From: Cenococcum geophilum 1.58
Lineage: Eukaryota > Ascomycota > Dothideomycetes > Gloniales > Gloniaceae
Assembly: GCA_001692895.1 (NCBI GenBank)
Contig: KV748203.1
Span: 62,001 to 126,000, forward strand
Direction: 5' to 3'
DNA: 64,000 nucleotides
This document shows, in pieces, positions 20,701 to 32,013 of this stretch (positions are counted from its first letter, which is position 1; each line of letters starts with the position of its first letter). The notes under the pieces were generated by a model. That model had not been told where the DNA came from. It did not search any database and saw only the letters and a list, made by a program, of their open reading frames with translations. A program made the translations under genes and the position numbers.

Positions 20701-22485
20701 ATAGCAGGCTTATTATTAGGGGGTAAGAGACGTTCTAGCCGTAAAAAGCGGTCTATAGTAAAGAAGAAAGATATACTAAATCAGGATCTACGACGACGAG
20801 CCTTTACGGTTTAAATTAATGACGGTGATGATCTCATTAATCTAGAGATGACGCCATTGGCTTACGCCTTCTACACTGCTGCGACGAAGACGTACGGACA
20901 CTAAGATAACTTTCTAACGCCACCAAAGTTATAGAAAGAGATGCTTAATTATAAGTACGCTATAGAGTTTAAAGCAGCTGCTTATACTAAGATGAAAGCT
21001 TTAATAGGAAAACATACCTAGGACGAGGTACGGCTAGTCAAAAGGGCTTACCGACTTCCTACTATGTGGGTCTTTACCTATAAGGAAGATTCGGACGGCT
21101 ATATTACGAGATTTAAGGCTTATCTAGTCGTCCGTAAAGACCTTTAAGCAGTCTCTTAAGAGGAGGTTAAAGCTATAACGGCAGCCTATTAAACCTTCCG
21201 TCTACTTTGCGCTCTTATTACTGGTTTCGACCTCAACGTTATATAAATTAACGCCGTCAATGCATTCGTTAATGCCTTAGTTAACAATAAGGTCTATCTT
21301 ATTCCCCCTAAGGGTATAGACCTACCGCCTAGATCCTCTCTCCGCCTAAAAAAGGCAATATACGGACTACAGAAATCTCCTAAATTGTAGTTTTTAGAGA
21401 TATCTGCTGCTCTGTAAAGTATAGGTTTAAAAGCGGTACTAGATAAGCCATGTCTCTACATTCACCCTACTAAGCATATCTTTGTATTCTTTTACGTCGA
21501 CGACATTTTAATTATCGGACACCCGAGCTGTCGTTAGCAGATAGAGGATATCCTAAGGCAGCTGTAAGATCGATTTAAGATACGCCAAATACTATAGTTT
21601 ACGTCATTTCTAAATACTCGTGTCGTGCGAGATCGACAAAAGGGAAAGTTCTAGCTGTGCCTAGATTAGTACCTTAAGAAGCTAGTCTTAATATATTATC
21701 TAAAATATCTAAAGCCATCAGCTACATCACTATTGGGCCAGGAATTGACACCGTACGAAGGAGAAGCTACGCTGAATTAGATGAAAGGATATTAACGACG
21801 TATAGGCTCTACAATATATCCGGCGTCTACTATATGCCCAGACGTCGCCTTCTTAGTTAGCAGGCTGGCTGAGTTCTTACAAAATCCATTACTAGCTTAT
21901 TTAGCGGAGATTAATAGATTGCTTACCTATCTCTATAATACGAGATATCTAGCTCTTAAGTACTCTATAATTATACTATATAAGATAAACTAGGTTCTAA
22001 AGGCTGCTTCTAATACTAGCTTTACTAATAATGCTCTAATACGTTAGAGCTTATAGGGCTTCTTAATAAGCTTATTTAATGGGCCTATAGTATAGCAGGC
22101 AACTAGATAAAAGGTAGTTACTAAGTCTACTACGGAGGCAGAACTTCTGGCTCTTTTATACGTCGGTGGGGAGGTGAAGTATATAGTTTAGATCTTTAAA
22201 GCTATTAGATTTGACCCGGAACAGGACATTATTATTAATTGTAATAATTAGTAGTCAGTACGGATTGTAACAAAAGAGACCCCTACGGTATCGACAAAAC
22301 TCCAATATATAGATATCTATTAATTCTGGCTTCGCCAAGAGGTTTAAAATGGAGGCTTTATCGTATAATAGGTACTAACAAAGGAGATAGCTGCAGATAG
22401 ACTAACTAAAGCTCTATTAAAGCAGAATCATCAAAAGTTCGTTAACGTGGTAGGGCTCCGCGATATCAGACATCTAATAGGTTGA
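17734..22485 (+). pseudogene. Copia Gag-Pol polyprotein with RIP stops
   Basis: The ATG at 17734 has a perfect GCCACCATGG context. From there to TGA at 22483-22485 is 4752 nt in one unbroken frame of 1583 codons, apart from many internal TAA/TAG codons that fit former Gln or Trp codons. The order is Gag (to about 18720), protease with a DSGAE-like segment (about 19090), integrase (about 19150-20300), reverse transcriptase with FYVDDILIIG (about 21490-21520), and RNase H with STTEAELLAL (about 22128-22157). Protease-integrase-RT-RNase H is the Copia (Pseudoviridae) order. I noticed no frameshift, so inactivation seems to be by point mutation alone. A stretch in Gag (18535-18723) remains open. 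Confidence 0.92.
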
Positions 22486-22572
22486 CCCTCGGACATTAGT
22501 AAAGCTCACCACCAGCTTGTCTATCCCGACTGCCTAATCCGGTAATCTAGCTCTGACGCTCGGCTTTAGATT

Positions 22573-22582
22573 TAAGGGGGTG
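22573..22582 (+). other. Polypurine tract of the Copia element
   Basis: A purine-rich AAGGGGGTG run immediately precedes the 3' LTR, where plus-strand DNA synthesis would start. Confidence 0.6.
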
Positions 22583-22827
22583 TGTTGGCCACGGAGGTAG
22601 CCTTACTACGGAGGTGCGACGGGTGCTGTTTGACGTCCGTATCAGACGGTATTAGTATAGTCTTAACCTGTATTATCACTCTCTAGGGACCCCTATAGGA
22701 GGTCAATTCTCTTATATATATTAGGGCTCTTAGAGCCACCTTGAATAAAGCAGATCAATCGTTCAATTCTGTGTCTCTATATCAATTAGCTAGCTATATG
22801 TCATTCGTAATACCTACCTGGCTGAAA
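22583..22827 (+). repeat. 3' LTR of the Copia element
   Basis: 245 bp, matching the 5' LTR except for about a dozen changes that are nearly all C-to-T or G-to-A in CpA/TpG context. An ORF that starts here and runs to 23022 is a read-through of LTR into host DNA and is not a gene. Confidence 0.95.
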
Positions 22828-22832
22828 ATTCC

Positions 22833-23384
22833 TATCCGTAGCTATGCCCGGCTAGCTGGCTTGGCAGGCAGCCGACGCGGCTCGGATACATATTGTTCCG
22901 CTCCGCCCCACTTCACTCCTGTAAACAAGAACCAGCTGTCCCTAGAGGTTACCTCAGAAGCTCAGACCAAGAAATCGATTGCGGATATAGGAATATCCGC
23001 ACCGTCCGCTAAGCTGATTTAGGGCGGTAATCGTTTTCTTAGTCTGAGGCCCTTTGGCGAGATTTGTAGAAAACCTAAACACGGTTTATATGAGAAGACC
23101 TTATCAACTTTGACGAAATTGATCTACCCTCCCACAATACCTGTCGATATAAAAATTACACCGAATTATAGAGAAAAGCCTACTCTATAAGCTATGAGAT
23201 CTTCAGCTCCTTATACGCGCGCGACGTTAAGAGGGATTCGTCGCCGTAGAGGCCCCTGCACCGCCGAGCCACGCAGTAAACACCAACGCTGAACGCTTAC
23301 GCCCACGCCGCCAGCCCTCTGCTTAGACCTTTGCGAGAGCTCTGCGGAACGAAGCTCAGGGGGAGACCTGCACGGAGCTCTGCA
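22833..23384. other. Host DNA right of the Copia element
   Basis: Normal composition resumes after the TSD. No convincing gene is present. A short GC-rich hairpin-like segment, GCGGATATAGGAATATCCGC, lies near 22980-22999. Confidence 0.45.
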
Positions 23385-23690
23385 AAAGCTCTGCACGAAG
23401 CTCTGCTTGAAGCTTCGCACGAAGCTCTACTCGAAGCTCTGCACGAAGCTCTGCACGAAGCTCTGCTTAAAGCTTCGCTCGAAGCTCTACTCGAAGCTCT
23501 GCTCGAAGCTCCGCACGAAGCTCTGCTCGAAGCTCCGCTCGAAGCTCTGCTCGAAGCTCCGCTCGAAGCTCTCCTCACGAAGCTCTGCTCGAAGCTCTGC
23601 ACGAAGCTCTGCTCGAAGCTTTGCACGAAGCTCTGCTCGAGGCTCTGCTCGAGGCTCTGCTCGAGGCTCTGCTCGAGGCTCTGCTCAGAG
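23385..23690 (+). repeat. GAAGCTCTGCTC/GAAGCTCTGCAC 12-bp minisatellite
   Basis: About 25 copies of a 12-bp unit, mainly GAAGCTCTGCTC or GAAGCTCTGCAC, changing to GAGGCTCTGCTC at the right end. All six frames stay open because the period is a multiple of three, which explains four overlapping ORFs here. The GAAGCTCTGCAC variant is the reverse complement of the unit at 42795-43370. Confidence 0.95.
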
Positions 23691-23739
23691 CCCTCCAAAT
23701 GTGGAGGGTTTGACTACCAGTTATGGAGGTGTCTAGGCC

Positions 23740-25639
23740 GGGACTCGGAAAATCTTATATCCGCAGAAAATTAAGTTTCTTAGCTAATCTTTCGGTAATC
23801 CAGTATCCTTATCCAACGTTAACCATAAAAGGATAACCTTCCCCCATTCTCTATATTTTACCTTTTAATCCTCCTTCTTCTCCTAGACTTCCCAACGCCA
23901 CGCTACCTCTTTATTGGATTACAATCCCTACTATAAGGCATTTTTCACCAACTTAGCGTTAATGCAAGTGCTGCACTGCCCTTATATTCCCAATATCCCG
24001 TATCTTATGCTAATAATAGCGCAGAGCAAGCATGCTTTGGCCTCTCCTAATGTCGCACCTATAGTTTAATCCTCCAATATCCAATAAGCGCTCTTATACT
24101 ACCTCTGGGCTTCTCGCCTAAAAATAACCCTTCTATATATCTATAGCTATTCACTCCACGCAAATTTGGTCTCTAGACTACCCAAATAACCCCTTCTATC
24201 TAGAAATTACTCTTCTCAAGCAATCTAAACTCGACTTAGACCTATACCATCCCTTCAGTTCTTAGAGGTACCGCTCTACATTAGCGCGAAACGTCAGATG
24301 TTATAATCGGTGCCATAGGTATAATTCCGTGAAGGGCAAATATCAAGGATCCTTAAGCCGCCTCAGCTCATCCGGCGTTTTAGTATTACTCTATTACATA
24401 CGTTAATTGGCTAGTATATTCATGCGTTTTCAGCTAGAGGCCTTACTAGATCACGCGGCTACTCTAGCTACTATGCCATCCTTTACTTAAGGCAACACCC
24501 CGTAGCAGCTTATCTATAGAATCTACATTTACTACTACGTCAGCAATAGCACAAAACGGCAACGGAGACGCTTGTGGGCGCCCCAGCTCCTCATATCGCT
24601 TTAGTAGGGCTTAGTTTAGCCAGCCGCTACTCCATATAATCTCAGCTAAACTCCTAGCAGGACCACGCCATTATATCTTTATTTAAGGAATACCATTAGT
24701 CCTAATCCTCCGAGTATTACTACTAACCGCCCTACAATATACGGGGCGGTTTTAGTGGCGTAAAGCGTAACCGCAACCTATAACTCTAATCCCTAATAAC
24801 ACAGCTATAAATAGCTATAGGGCTATGCTAGGCACCGCTTAGAAACGGATTACGCGGGTTATACTATGTAGCAAGTTTACCTAATACGTCGGTTCGTATA
24901 AATAACTGCATAGTTGCAGTATTATATTATAGCGTTGCGAATAAGGCGAAGCCGGGGGCTAAAGTGGGTCTTTAGCGAGATATAACTACAGGCTAATGTT
25001 AACTACTCCGGTCTATGCCGGAGGCGTACACATTAAGTACTTTAATTTAATAAGAAGCCCAGGCGAGGGGCAAGGGGCAATAGGTAAGAGCTAGCGGCGA
25101 AGGAAGGACCAACGTGCACTTAAAAAGACCTATAGTTCTCCCTTAAAGCTTTCAAAAGGCATAAAGCAATAGCAACTCTGATAACAACAACGTTAGCACT
25201 ATCTTAATCTTCATTTCGTATCCCTCCCGAAATTTCGCTTAATAATGACACTCTCTACACCGGTCCCCCCAGAAAATTAATAGCTTTGCCTCGGCATTAT
25301 ATAATTACAGCCTCTAAAAAAGGCGTAAGCAGCACACCTTAGACAAAATATAAAATACCCCTTTTCCCCCCAAAAAGTTAAAAAGCGTTTAAAGCTTGGG
25401 TAATCTTAGGTATATTTTACCTAGGGCCTTAGTTTAGAGATTCTGTCTAATAAAGCGCCTATAGACCCTATATATAAGTACGAGAAAGCTTATAATAAGT
25501 ATTATAAGGATAACGAGAATAATAAGGATAATAAGGGCGACGAGGAAGATTTCTATAGGGATAAAAATGACAGTTAAGTCGCTGGAGGAAGTAGTTAAGG
25601 TAATTATCCCAACAATCACCCTATCGCTCTCCCTCTTTC
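23740..25639. other. RIP-decayed coding-like DNA, unassigned
   Basis: A sharp drop to AT-rich, TA-dense sequence marks the start of a long decayed region. The plus strand reads through stops as a protein-like chain (for example around 24360-24560), but I do not recognise a family. It may be the 5' part of the unit that ends with the SANT-like domain at 27.19 kb. Confidence 0.35.
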
Positions 25640-27190
25640 CCCAGCAGTTCTAAATATATAGTTTTAACGACTAGTAGTAAATCTAATAGTTATTAAAGAC
25701 AATATAGCTAATCTGGACTTAGAAGCTAAGGGTAATAAAGCTAGTAATACTAACGACGAAGCTAATAAAGCTAGCGAAGCCAATAATCAACCAACACCTT
25801 ATAGATTAGGTATGCGCTTCCCCTTTTAATTTACAATAGCCTTATTTAACAATTAGTAGATAATAGGAATAATAGCAGTAATAAGGACGATAAAGACAAT
25901 AAGGAGCTACCTTTATTAGAAGCGCTAGAAGAGGAGGTATACGCACCTACGCATAATTATACTATACCCTTAACGCTAAACAGTAATTAAACAGATAATT
26001 CAGCTAAGGGGCGTTATATTGGAACTGCTCCGTAGTTTAGGCAAGAGCTTAGGATATTAGTAGCTGCTAGTTAAGAGTCTTTAGGAGCTAAGAAGTTAAA
26101 GAAGCGGAGGTCCGATTAGCTTAATTAACTAAATAGCATTAATTATATCTCTAATACTTCTATTAGTAAAAGTAGCGAGAGCGTATAACCTAGGAAGTAA
26201 TAAAGGTTACCTACTTTCTAGAGGACCACACCTTCTGGCTTTCCTACTCTTAGCCTTAATAATAGTAACAGTATTAAAAAGCAAGCGGTCTTTACTACGT
26301 GGCCCACTAGCTCCTCCCCCGGGCACTATATATCTCCTTATAATACTAAACCACCAAAAGATAGGGCTAATAATAGCCGTAATCATATTCTAGACGATCT
26401 TGTTAACAGCTTAGCTAAAGAAAGCAATAATAAGGATGGCGAGAACGTTATAGACAAAGGTAAGGCCGAGAACTATAGCGACGGAAGTAATAATAGTAAC
26501 GATACGGATGATAACGACTCTAGGGACAGTAATAGTAGTAGTAGCAATGAGGGTAATAAGGTCCGTAGGTGTGCGAGGTAACGAGGATTGCCAACCCCCA
26601 TTAATGGTTAATTAAAGACAAAGCGTGCTATAAAGCATCATCTCTAGCAGTCTTAGCATTCCTATTTAGTTTCGTCTACATACGCGTCTAAACGGAATAC
26701 TGCGTTTACTAGCAATTATTATACGTAGGTTACACCCCCTATATATAATCGCCTGCGTACCCAAAACCCGCTGCTAAACTTGGCCTTTAGCTCTAACTCT
26801 AATAAAGCGATACTAGGAGCTGCCTTAAATAATTTAAAAGAACTATTAATCTAAGCAGTTCTCAGGCGCTAGGAAGATAGGTATACACTAGATATAGTTT
26901 TTTAATAACTCCACTTGCTAGTTAACCTAGTTAAGCGATCTTAAAAGCTAAAACCCTAAGAATTAAAGCCTTAAAAGCTAAAGTCTAGAATAAAATTCAC
27001 AAAAAAGGAAGACGTACTGCTTACTAATTTAAAGGAGAAATAGAATCTTTTATAGGAATAGATTAAATACCGCTTTTTAAAAAGAAGTCTTAGATTACTA
27101 CAGGCGCATTATTATTTAAAATTAAAGGCCCGGCCTACTATACAGAAGAAAAGGGGCCGGCCTCCTAGCCGGAAGAGACGGCAATAATAG
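25640..27190 (+). pseudogene. Acidic protein with C-terminal SANT/Myb-like domain, RIP-decayed
   Basis: Reading through TAA/TAG, the plus strand gives about 450 residues that are low in hydrophobic content and rich in Asn, Asp and Ser (for example about 26440-26560). At the end (26993-27186) is a SANT/Myb-type segment: KFTKKEDVLLTNLKEK, a stop where Trp is expected, then KRSLRLLQAHYYLKLKAR. A basic tail RGRPPSRKRR follows. Similar short SANT ends occur in fungal transposon-borne and orphan proteins. DNA binding is the likely former role. The boundaries of the unit are unclear. Confidence 0.5.
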
Positions 27191-27199
27191 TAGTGCCCT

Positions 27200-28395
27200 T
27201 CTTTTGGCTTAGAAGGGGGTAAGGTAAGGGGTAAAGGGTAAGGGGTAAGGGTCGGTTATATGCTTTACCTTAGGTAAACTAGTTTTAGTAAGAAGCCGTT
27301 AGAGTTTAAATTCCGTATAAATAATATAGTATAAAGTAATGCAAACTACGTTCTAATTAGCATACGCCTAAATATAACAGCAAGCCAAATCTAAAGCATA
27401 GCACCCTCTAAAAGTGCAGCTAGGATCTTAACAGATTTAGCGGCTATAGCTTTAGTCCTACGAGCTAGAAGGTTATAGGAGCTAGGGGATCCTATAAGCT
27501 AGGTAATTATGTAAGTAGGGTAGTCTAACCTAGCGCCCTTTAATTAACGACTAGCGTATAAATAGGGTATTAATAGGTTTAACAACTTTATAGCTTTGAT
27601 CCTACGAGCTAGGCGACCCTATAAGCTAAGTAATTATACAAGCTAGGTAATTATGCGAGCTAGGTAATTATATAAGCTAAATACTTATAGGAGCTAAACA
27701 ATCCTACGAGCTAGGTAATTGTGCGAGCATAGTGCTTATAGGAGTAGGTAATTGCGTAAGCAGAGTGATCTAATCTAGCGCCCTCTATTAACGCCTAGCG
27801 TGTAAATAGGATATTAATAGGTTTAACAACTTTACAGCTTTAATCCTACGAGCTAGGTAATAGCAGGGGTCTAAATGTAAGTCTATCCTGCTGCCTTTAT
27901 AAAGTTAAAAATAACTACTAGTAAATTATGCGAGCTAGGTAATCCTATAAGCTAGTTAGAAGCTATAAAAAGATTTAATACTAGCTAATTCTTATAGGAT
28001 TCCTAGGCTTACACAATCGCCTAGCTCGCAGCATTAAAGCCGTATAGTCTGTGCAGAATGCTTATTTATACTAGTGCGTAATTAATATTATAGCTTTAGT
28101 TGTACGGGCCAGGTAATTATGCGGGCTAGGTTAGAAGTATATCTATTTACGCCTAGTGTAAAATTAATAGGAAGCAAATATTATAAAAATACTAAAACTA
28201 GAAACTAAAGGAATATATAAGGCTAGATCTAGAAATATTAAAGAAGTTCCTATATAAAGACCCCTATAAACTTTATAAACTCAAAGCCCCTATATATATA
28301 CTTAGAGAGGTTCCTACGTAAACAGGAATATATAGAAGTTAAGGCAAAGTAGAGAAAGCCCCAAACTCATAGCTAAACAAGCCGTAGGTAGTCGT
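27200..28395 (+). repeat. Degenerate tandem repeat of GAGCTAGGTAATT type
   Basis: Between about 27450 and 28130 a unit like CGAGCTAGGTAATTATG recurs about 15 times with variants, and two longer blocks around TTAATAGGTTTAACAACTTTA (27560 and 27805) repeat about 245 bp apart. At 27216-27255 there is a G-rich (GGGTAA)-like run. The region is RIP-decayed and no coding is seen. Confidence 0.6.
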
Positions 28396-28779
28396 TAAGG
28401 CCTTATTTAGTAACTTTTTTCTACCTATAAGATTCTACCATTTCGACTACTAAAATTCGACCTGTTTAAATCTTTAACGCCAAATAGCTCCAATTGTAAG
28501 CGTTACTAGTTAATATCTTATAGGGGTATAAAATAAACAGGTGGATATTTATTATTTAGTAAAATCGCTATAAGGGACCTATTTAAGTAGTAAGCTTACC
28601 GCTCCTTAGCGAACGGACAAAAAGGTAATAAGATATTATAGGTAAAGGACGCCAAAAAGGTCCTATTAGATCCTCATCAATACCATTAACTTCTCCCTTA
28701 ATTACACACCTATCGTAATAGCCAACTACCTTACCTCTACTAGCACCCCTCCTATAACCAGCGTACCAAATATAACGTC

Positions 28780-28815
28780 CTCTACCTCTACCTCTACCTC
28801 TACCTCTACCTCTAC
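28780..28815 (+). repeat. (CTCTAC)n microsatellite
   Basis: About six copies of CTCTAC within the left part of the PIF/Harbinger element, upstream of its Myb-like ORF. It creates a Val-Glu repeat in a spurious minus-strand ORF at 28726-29103. Confidence 0.85.
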
Positions 28816-28885
28816 TAAGCTAATATTAATATCTAGTATATTAGAGCCTATAAAGAAGCTAACGGCGAAGTGAGGGAGGGCAAAT

Positions 28886-30169
28886 ATGGCAAAGGATAGT
28901 AGATCTAATACTGCGGCTGCTAGATCTCCTCTAAAGCCTACTAAAAAGACACGGAAGAAGAAGGTAGTAATAGAGGATGCTAATTTAGGTAAGAAGCCTA
29001 GTAGGTTAATATAGTTAGAGGCCTTAACTAAAGCCTTTTTGGAGTACTTATAATTACTTATAAGGGTAAGAAAGGAGACAAACGGTATGACGTTTAAAGT
29101 CACCGCCTATACTAACGCTATTAGCTATATTAAGACTAAATTAGGCTAGGATATTAGCCTTAGGCAGTATATAAATAAGTATAACGTGCTTAAGGCTACC
29201 TGGCGCGAATAGGAGGCCTATATTAACGCGTGTTTTAGATAGGGTCGTTATAAGGTTACTAACATTTTATAAACGGATAAGGAAGGCGTTATAAATACCT
29301 ACTTCTTTAAGCATATTTAAAGGAGGCCTTTTAGGAAGCGGAAACCTACCTTTTTTAGCTAGCTAGATAAGTTGCTTACTAGTAAAATAGCTAGTGGCCA
29401 TATAGCCACATTAATTAACGACGCGCTAGATAAGGCGTTAGAGTAGAACTGCTAAAACAAGGACTCTAATATATCTAATATTAACGCCAAATATAAGGAT
29501 AAGGATAAGGATATCGTGGATCTAAATAAGCCGCATAGAATGGTTAAACCTAGCCTATCTAGAACGCTAATAGAGGGCTAGAGCCTAACTCCCTTACCTA
29601 CTCCTTTATCTAATATATTAACGCCTTTAACTCCCTTACGTTCCTTATCTATAGCTTCCTTAGAGTCTTCTTCATCAAGCCAATCGCGCTCCCATATAGT
29701 AAGAAAGAAGCCTTATAATATTTAAAAGGTAAAGGATCTAGACCTTATAAGGCGTTTAATAAGGAACGCTGCCAAAGCGGCTAGTAGAGGCCGTTTAAAG
29801 CCGTTAACAGTAGTAGAGTCTTTAAGCGAGAGTATTAATAAAGTAATAGCGGCGCTTAGTTCTTTTAGGGCGACGCTATTAGTAATACAGAGTTCGTTAA
29901 TTAAAAGGGCAGTAAGCAGCTTTGTGAAAGAGTTTCACTACCTATCTACCGTTAATCAGCAATTAGTTCTAAAAGGCTTTAAGGTTAAAAGCAGGACCTA
30001 TATCTTTAATTTACTTACTAGTAAAGCTTAAGAAGGGTATATAAAATAGCTTATAACTAATATAAGGCAGTAGCAGGTGTCTTTTAATCAATTTAGGTTA
30101 GTAGAGGAAAGATTTAAGCTTAGTAGTAAGTTAGAGGCTCAACTTAATAAGGATTTTAGGTTAGATTAA
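28886..30169 (+). pseudogene. PIF/Harbinger Myb/SANT-like DNA-binding ORF
   Basis: From ATG at 28886 to TAA at 30167-30169 a single frame of 427 codons is preserved apart from TAA/TAG stops that fit Gln or Trp codons. After a basic N-terminus (about residues 15-30, KPTKKTRKKK) there is a Trp-poor Myb/SANT-like segment (about residues 75-115, YTNAISYIKTKLG...YINKYNVLK), then a Ser/Pro-rich linker and a C-terminal coiled-coil-like part. PIF/Harbinger elements normally encode such a partner protein that brings the transposase to the DNA ends. Confidence 0.75.
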
Positions 30170-30348
30170 TAAAGAAGGCCAGCTATATAGATAAGCTATA
30201 ATTAAGTCATCTATCACGACTTTTTTATTAGTGGTGTTGCACGTTATTTTACTTCTCTAAATACTCTACCTATAGATTAATCACTTCTACAGCTTTTTAA
30301 GGCAATTATTATAATATAAAAAGATATTAACAATACCCTACTAAAGCT

Positions 30349-31611
30349 TTATATTAACTTCTTTATCTATACTACAATATTATACTCTCTAGCAGCTAAA
30401 ACCTCACTATATTGCTCCCACATCGCAGTAGCAATATCACTACGCCGCTATATCATATTATAGTAATCCTCACTCAAAATATCCTCATCTTCCTTATCTA
30501 AATTATTGCTACTTTCGTATCCAGAGTTCTCGTCCTATGGGTTCCACCTAATCTAGTTTAAGAAGTTATAAACTGCCGTCATTGCCTACATAATCTTAAT
30601 CTGTGTCTTAATTAAGTAGCCTCTCTAGGGCTTATTAAATATAAGGAATCGCGCCTTTAGAACACCAAACGCCCGTTTAATTACATTCCTTAGCTACGCA
30701 TAGCGTAAGTTAAATAGCTCGTACTTATCCTTTAGCCTCTAAGCCGCTTTAGCTTATTCCTTTAGGTGATATCAAACCTTCTAATATAGTATAAGCAGTA
30801 TAGGATCCTCCTAAGCGTATCTAGCATTAGCTAGGTAGTATTTTCCTAGTAGTATTTCAAACCCTTAATCCTTCGCGCAACTAAGCACCCAACTGTCATA
30901 TATAGATCCTTCCCATCCTGGCAATATATATACGAAGTTTATATTAAAATCGCATACCGTAAGAACGTTCTATAAGAGCCAGCCCTTTCTATTCCTCTAA
31001 GCCGATTACTTATATAAAGGGACTAATATTAGGACATGCGAGCTGTCGAGTGCGCCAATACAATCAGCAAAAAAGGGCCATATCTTATTATTAGATTCGA
31101 CTTAATTGGGCGTTATTTCATTAGGAAGAATGATAATATCCTTATACAGCTTATAGCATACATTAAGAACTTTATAGAATACGCTAATACTAGTAAGTTC
31201 TAGTCCTCTACCGCCTTAAATATTAACTACTTATAGGCTTATTATATACGTTAAGTGCTGCTACTTATAGGCTACATATCGCATGCCGAGTCCCCTACCG
31301 CAGATCGACATAAATATTATCAACTTTTAAGTAGCAGAGAGGCCTGCCTGCGGGCATAGACTATATTTATTTACAAGCCGATTTAGTAGCAATTTAAACA
31401 ACCATTAATTAAGCCGCGTTACCGTCTTAATTGCCTGCGGAGGCCCATATAACAACTTAATCGTCTTCCTTTCACCATATAGAGGATCAACAATTTGCTA
31501 ACGCCGTCTACCGCTGCTAGGAAGTTGCTTAGCGCACTCTATAAGTATATAAAATAGTATTAATAGGGCATATAGGCCTGCAGATATAGCGGCAGCAATA
31601 GGCGGGTTCAT
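30349..31611 (-). pseudogene. PIF/Harbinger DDE transposase
   Basis: On the minus strand ATG at 31611 to TAA at 30349 is 1263 nt in one frame, 420 codons, with several RIP stops. The core reads IGALDSSHVLISVPLYKQ (first catalytic Asp), then NVLTVCDFNINFVYILPGWEG and IYDSWVLS (second Asp), GKYYLANA, and NVIKRAFGVLKARF (the Glu of ERxFGxLK now Lys, a G-to-A change). The order and spacing are those of the DDE_Tnp_4 family. Expression would have been convergent with the Myb-like ORF. Confidence 0.9.
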
Positions 31612-32013
31612 TGTATATAAGGTAAAGGTTAATGTATACAATTATAAATCGGGCAGGATAGTGCACAGATAAGCGTCGAAACGGCTAGGTAGGTGTTAAA
31701 AAGTACCTTAAGAGGTACTTTTCGATTTTGACCTATTTGACAACCTTTTCGCGGCCAAGACCTAGATATCGCGTACTTTATACTACTTTAGGCCGCAGAA
31801 TCGCGGTAAACGTGATAAAGTCAAAACGGCCGTTTTAAGCCTCAATTTCAGCTACCAAGCTATTTAAACAGGTTGATTTATTAAACAAAAGGCCTAAACC
31901 TATTCAATTTTTAACCTATTCGATTTATTTAACCTATTTATTCCATTTTGAATTTTTGATAGTCAAAACAGTGGAATCTTATAGGTAGAAAAAAGTTACC
32001 AAATAAGGCTTAA

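Larger units (their letters stand above)
17333..22827 (+). mobile_element. Complete Copia-type LTR retrotransposon, 5495 bp, RIP-killed
   Basis: Two 245-bp LTRs (17333-17577 and 22583-22827, both TGTTGG to GCTGAAA) bracket an internal region with a primer-binding site, a Gag-Pol frame and a polypurine tract. ATTCC at 17328-17332 and 22828-22832 is the target-site duplication, so the insertion is structurally complete. The LTRs do not end in CA; all three copies in the window share the GAAA end. LTR differences are almost all C-to-T or G-to-A in the right copy, as expected for RIP rather than age. Confidence 0.95.
28396..32013. mobile_element. PIF/Harbinger DNA transposon, 3612 bp, TSD TAA
   Basis: The element runs 28399-32010 between TAA trinucleotides (28396-28398 and 32011-32013). 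TIRs of about 60 bp begin GGCCTTATTT on the left and AGCCTTATTT on the complement of the right end (the terminal C is now T). They share the TAACTTTTTTCTACCTATAA core and differ mainly by transitions. TWA duplications, paired Myb-like and DDE transposase ORFs and this size are typical of PIF/Harbinger. Both ORFs carry RIP stops, so it is inactive. Confidence 0.92.

Noticed and set aside
23297..23774. Several long overlapping ORFs on both strands in the 12-bp minisatellite
   Set aside because: A 12-bp period keeps all frames open. The proteins are pure repeat translations. The same holds for 12464-12822, 42763-43408 and, with another period, 41680-41929.
27216..27255. Interstitial telomere repeat (GGGTAA-like run)
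   Set aside because: The unit order is GGGTAA rather than the telomeric GGGTTA, and copies are irregular.
28726..29103. Minus-strand 125-codon ORF with a Val-Glu repeat
   Set aside because: It is antisense to the Myb-like ORF of the PIF/Harbinger element, and the repeat comes from the CTCTAC microsatellite.
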